DNA of 64,000 bases from Actinobacteria bacterium casp-actino5 (GTDB lineage Bacteria; Actinomycetota; Acidimicrobiia; Acidimicrobiales; Ilumatobacteraceae). How positions within the stretch are numbered: the stretch's first letter is position 1; each line of letters opens with the position of its first letter. The stretch spans positions 99,134 to 163,133 of the forward strand of contig LFFE01000017.1 of the NCBI GenBank assembly GCA_001510385.1, read 5' to 3'. The notes below the pieces were generated by a model that had not been told where the DNA came from, ran no database searches, and saw only the letters and a list, made by a program, of their open reading frames with translations. A program made the translations under genes and the position numbers. Positions 63,428 through 64,000 of this stretch are shown here, in pieces.

Positions 63428-63492
63428 TGGTGGGCGCAGAGGGACTCGAACCCCCGACATCTTCCTTGTAAGGGAAGCGCTCTAGCCAACTA
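63428..63492 (-). pseudogene. tRNA-Val (UAC) 3' fragment lacking its 5' acceptor strand
   Basis: On the minus strand AGTTGGCTAGAGCGCTTCCC, then TTACAAGGAAG, then the T arm GGGGGTTCGAGTCCCTC and TGCGCCC-A-CCA are an intact tRNA from the D loop to an encoded CCA. The anticodon loop CTTACAA contains UAC (Val). The 5' side should read GGGCGCA to pair with TGCGCCC but is AGCGAAC, and the D stem is also broken. It cannot fold as a full tRNA. This is the shape of an attR: the 3' part of a tRNA gene copied at the far end of an integrated element. Confidence 0.75.
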
Positions 63493-63493
63493 G

Positions 63494-63517
63494 GCGGGTT
63501 CGCTGACGCAAACCCGC
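63494..63517. repeat. Imperfect 10-bp inverted repeat at the tRNA fragment edge
   Basis: GCGGGTTCGC and GCAAACCCGC are inverted copies (one mismatch) around TGAC. They begin 2 nt from where tRNA similarity ends. The size fits a tyrosine recombinase core site, but the role is inferred. Confidence 0.5.
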
Positions 63518-63519
63518 TT

Positions 63520-63544
63520 CCGACAACGCTTTCAGCGGTGTCGG
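63520..63544. repeat. Hairpin in the att region
   Basis: CCGACA-A-CGCT-TTC-AGCG-G-TGTCGG folds into 10 bp with a single A/G internal mismatch. It stands directly beside the 63494-63517 repeat; it may be an arm site or a terminator. Confidence 0.5.
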
Positions 63545-63589
63545 GAGCAGAACTGAGCGTTCACAAACCTCGTGTTGACCGCTTCTCTG

Positions 63590-63613
63590 GTTGCTCCCCA
63601 ACAAGGGAGCAAC
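63590..63613 (+). promoter_or_regulatory. Hairpin that sequesters the integrase ribosome binding site
   Basis: GTTGCTCCC and GGGAGCAAC pair perfectly (9 bp, loop CAACAA). The 3' arm contains GGGAG, the ribosome binding site of the integrase gene, whose ATG begins 2 nt later. Folding would hide the RBS, so translation may be kept low or be regulated. Confidence 0.6.
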
Positions 63614-63614
63614 A

Positions 63615-64000
63615 ATGGAATTCAACGACTATTTGGACGAGTTCGTTGCCGACTGGCAACTCACAGGACACGCCCCAACCACAGCGATCACATACCGTCG
63701 ATATCTGGCACAGTTGTGGACCGCTCACGGCGATGGCATCGATCTCGCAACTGTGAAACTGTGGCTGTCTGAATCGGTATCTCGTGAGACTGCACGTGCT
63801 CGCGCACGTGCGGTTCGAGCGTTCGGAAAATGGGCGATCGAGAACGATGGACCTGAGTGGCTGTGGTGGTCTCGTGTGCCGTTGGCATCAACGCGACCAT
63901 CCCCACAACCAACCGTCACAGAGGACATCTACAAGGCCGTGAGAGGCCGCTGTACGCGCGTCAGAGACGCGCTGGTGGTCGAACTGCTGTGGAGTACAGG
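63615..64000 (+). CDS. Tyrosine recombinase/integrase, N-terminal part (runs off the window)
   Basis: 128 codons with no stop. MEFNDYLDEFVADWQLTGH then TTAITYRRYLAQLW and RARARAVRAFGKWAIEN form the SAM-like core-binding domain, and VRDALVVELLWSTG is the start of the catalytic domain, just before the expected first Arg of the R-H-R-Y set. It would catalyse integration and excision at the adjacent tRNA-Val site. Its GGGAG RBS is inside a hairpin. XerC/D-like recombinases are an alternative, but the tRNA fragment favours an element integrase. Confidence 0.82.
   Translation, partial: MEFNDYLDEFVADWQLTGHAPTTAITYRRYLAQLWTAHGDGIDLATVKLWLSESVSRETARARARAVRAFGKWAIENDGPEWLWWSRVPLASTRPSPQPTVTEDIYKAVRGRCTRVRDALVVELLWST

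Larger units (their letters stand above)
63428..64000 (+). mobile_element. Left end of an integrative element at tRNA-Val (continues past the window)
   Basis: A tRNA 3' fragment, a cluster of inverted repeats and a tyrosine-recombinase gene reading away from the fragment lie within 600 nt. This layout fits a genomic island, prophage or ICE integrated at the 3' end of tRNA-Val, with the complete tRNA expected at its right end beyond 64 kb. The element type cannot be determined. Confidence 0.65.

Noticed and set aside
63428..63510. Functional tRNA-Val
   Set aside because: The 5' acceptor strand (should be GGGCGCA) and part of the D stem are absent, so a cloverleaf cannot close.
1..64000. CRISPR arrays, rRNA genes, insertion sequences
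   Set aside because: No regularly spaced repeats, rRNA-like stretches or transposase genes were seen; the only mobile signal is the tRNA-Val/integrase boundary at the right end.

Overview
The window looks like a chromosomal segment of a moderately GC-rich actinobacterium, most like the marine or freshwater Acidimicrobiia. This is inferred from gene content only: an F420-0 gamma-glutamyl ligase, a mycothiol-type maleylpyruvate isomerase/DinB-like protein, an actinobacterial inositol-phosphate synthase, a geranylgeranyl-reductase-type flavoprotein, a SAM-I/SAM-IV-type riboswitch on metX, and many catabolic acyl-CoA, crotonase, SDR, MaoC, P450 and LLM-flavin genes. Genes are densely packed on both strands with many 4-nt stop/start overlaps.

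Layout: 0-13 kb holds the end of proS and scattered lipid/acid catabolism genes (esterase, FMN 2-hydroxyacid dehydrogenase, MaoC plus SDR pair, geranylgeranyl reductase, crotonase, HpcH aldolase, a desaturase-Rieske fusion, an MBL hydrolase) and inositol-phosphate synthase facing a LysR regulator. 14-23.2 kb is the most notable region: a selenocysteine island with selA, selB and tRNA-Sec(UCA), followed on the minus strand by a thioredoxin-domain protein carrying the UGSC-partner domain, a true UGSC-motif selenoprotein read through an in-frame UGA with a bSECIS-like hairpin, a DUF169 protein, FdhD and an FdhF/YdeP-type molybdoenzyme that uses Cys at the Sec position. Everything needed to insert Sec except selD is next to its apparent client.

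23-50 kb is mixed catabolism and housekeeping: a Baeyer-Villiger monooxygenase, two acyl-CoA synthetases, crotonases, an FAA hydrolase, an internally deleted MetE-like gene, tRNA-Gly, a metX operon under a riboswitch, SURF1, a GMC oxidoreductase, a MoxR/VWA pair and folD. 49.7-51.7 kb contains a decayed locus: a frameshifted TetR gene, a betaine-type binding protein without a proper signal peptide, and a perfect TetR-like palindrome upstream. 52-60 kb includes CofE, Nei2, a CoA-acylating semialdehyde dehydrogenase, and a P450/acyl-CoA dehydrogenase/crotonase run.

From about 61.6 kb codon usage becomes more AT-rich (an SDR and folB). At 63.43 kb a tRNA-Val 3' fragment without its 5' acceptor strand is followed by several inverted repeats and a tyrosine recombinase gene running off the window. 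This reads as the left boundary (attR-like) of an integrative element.
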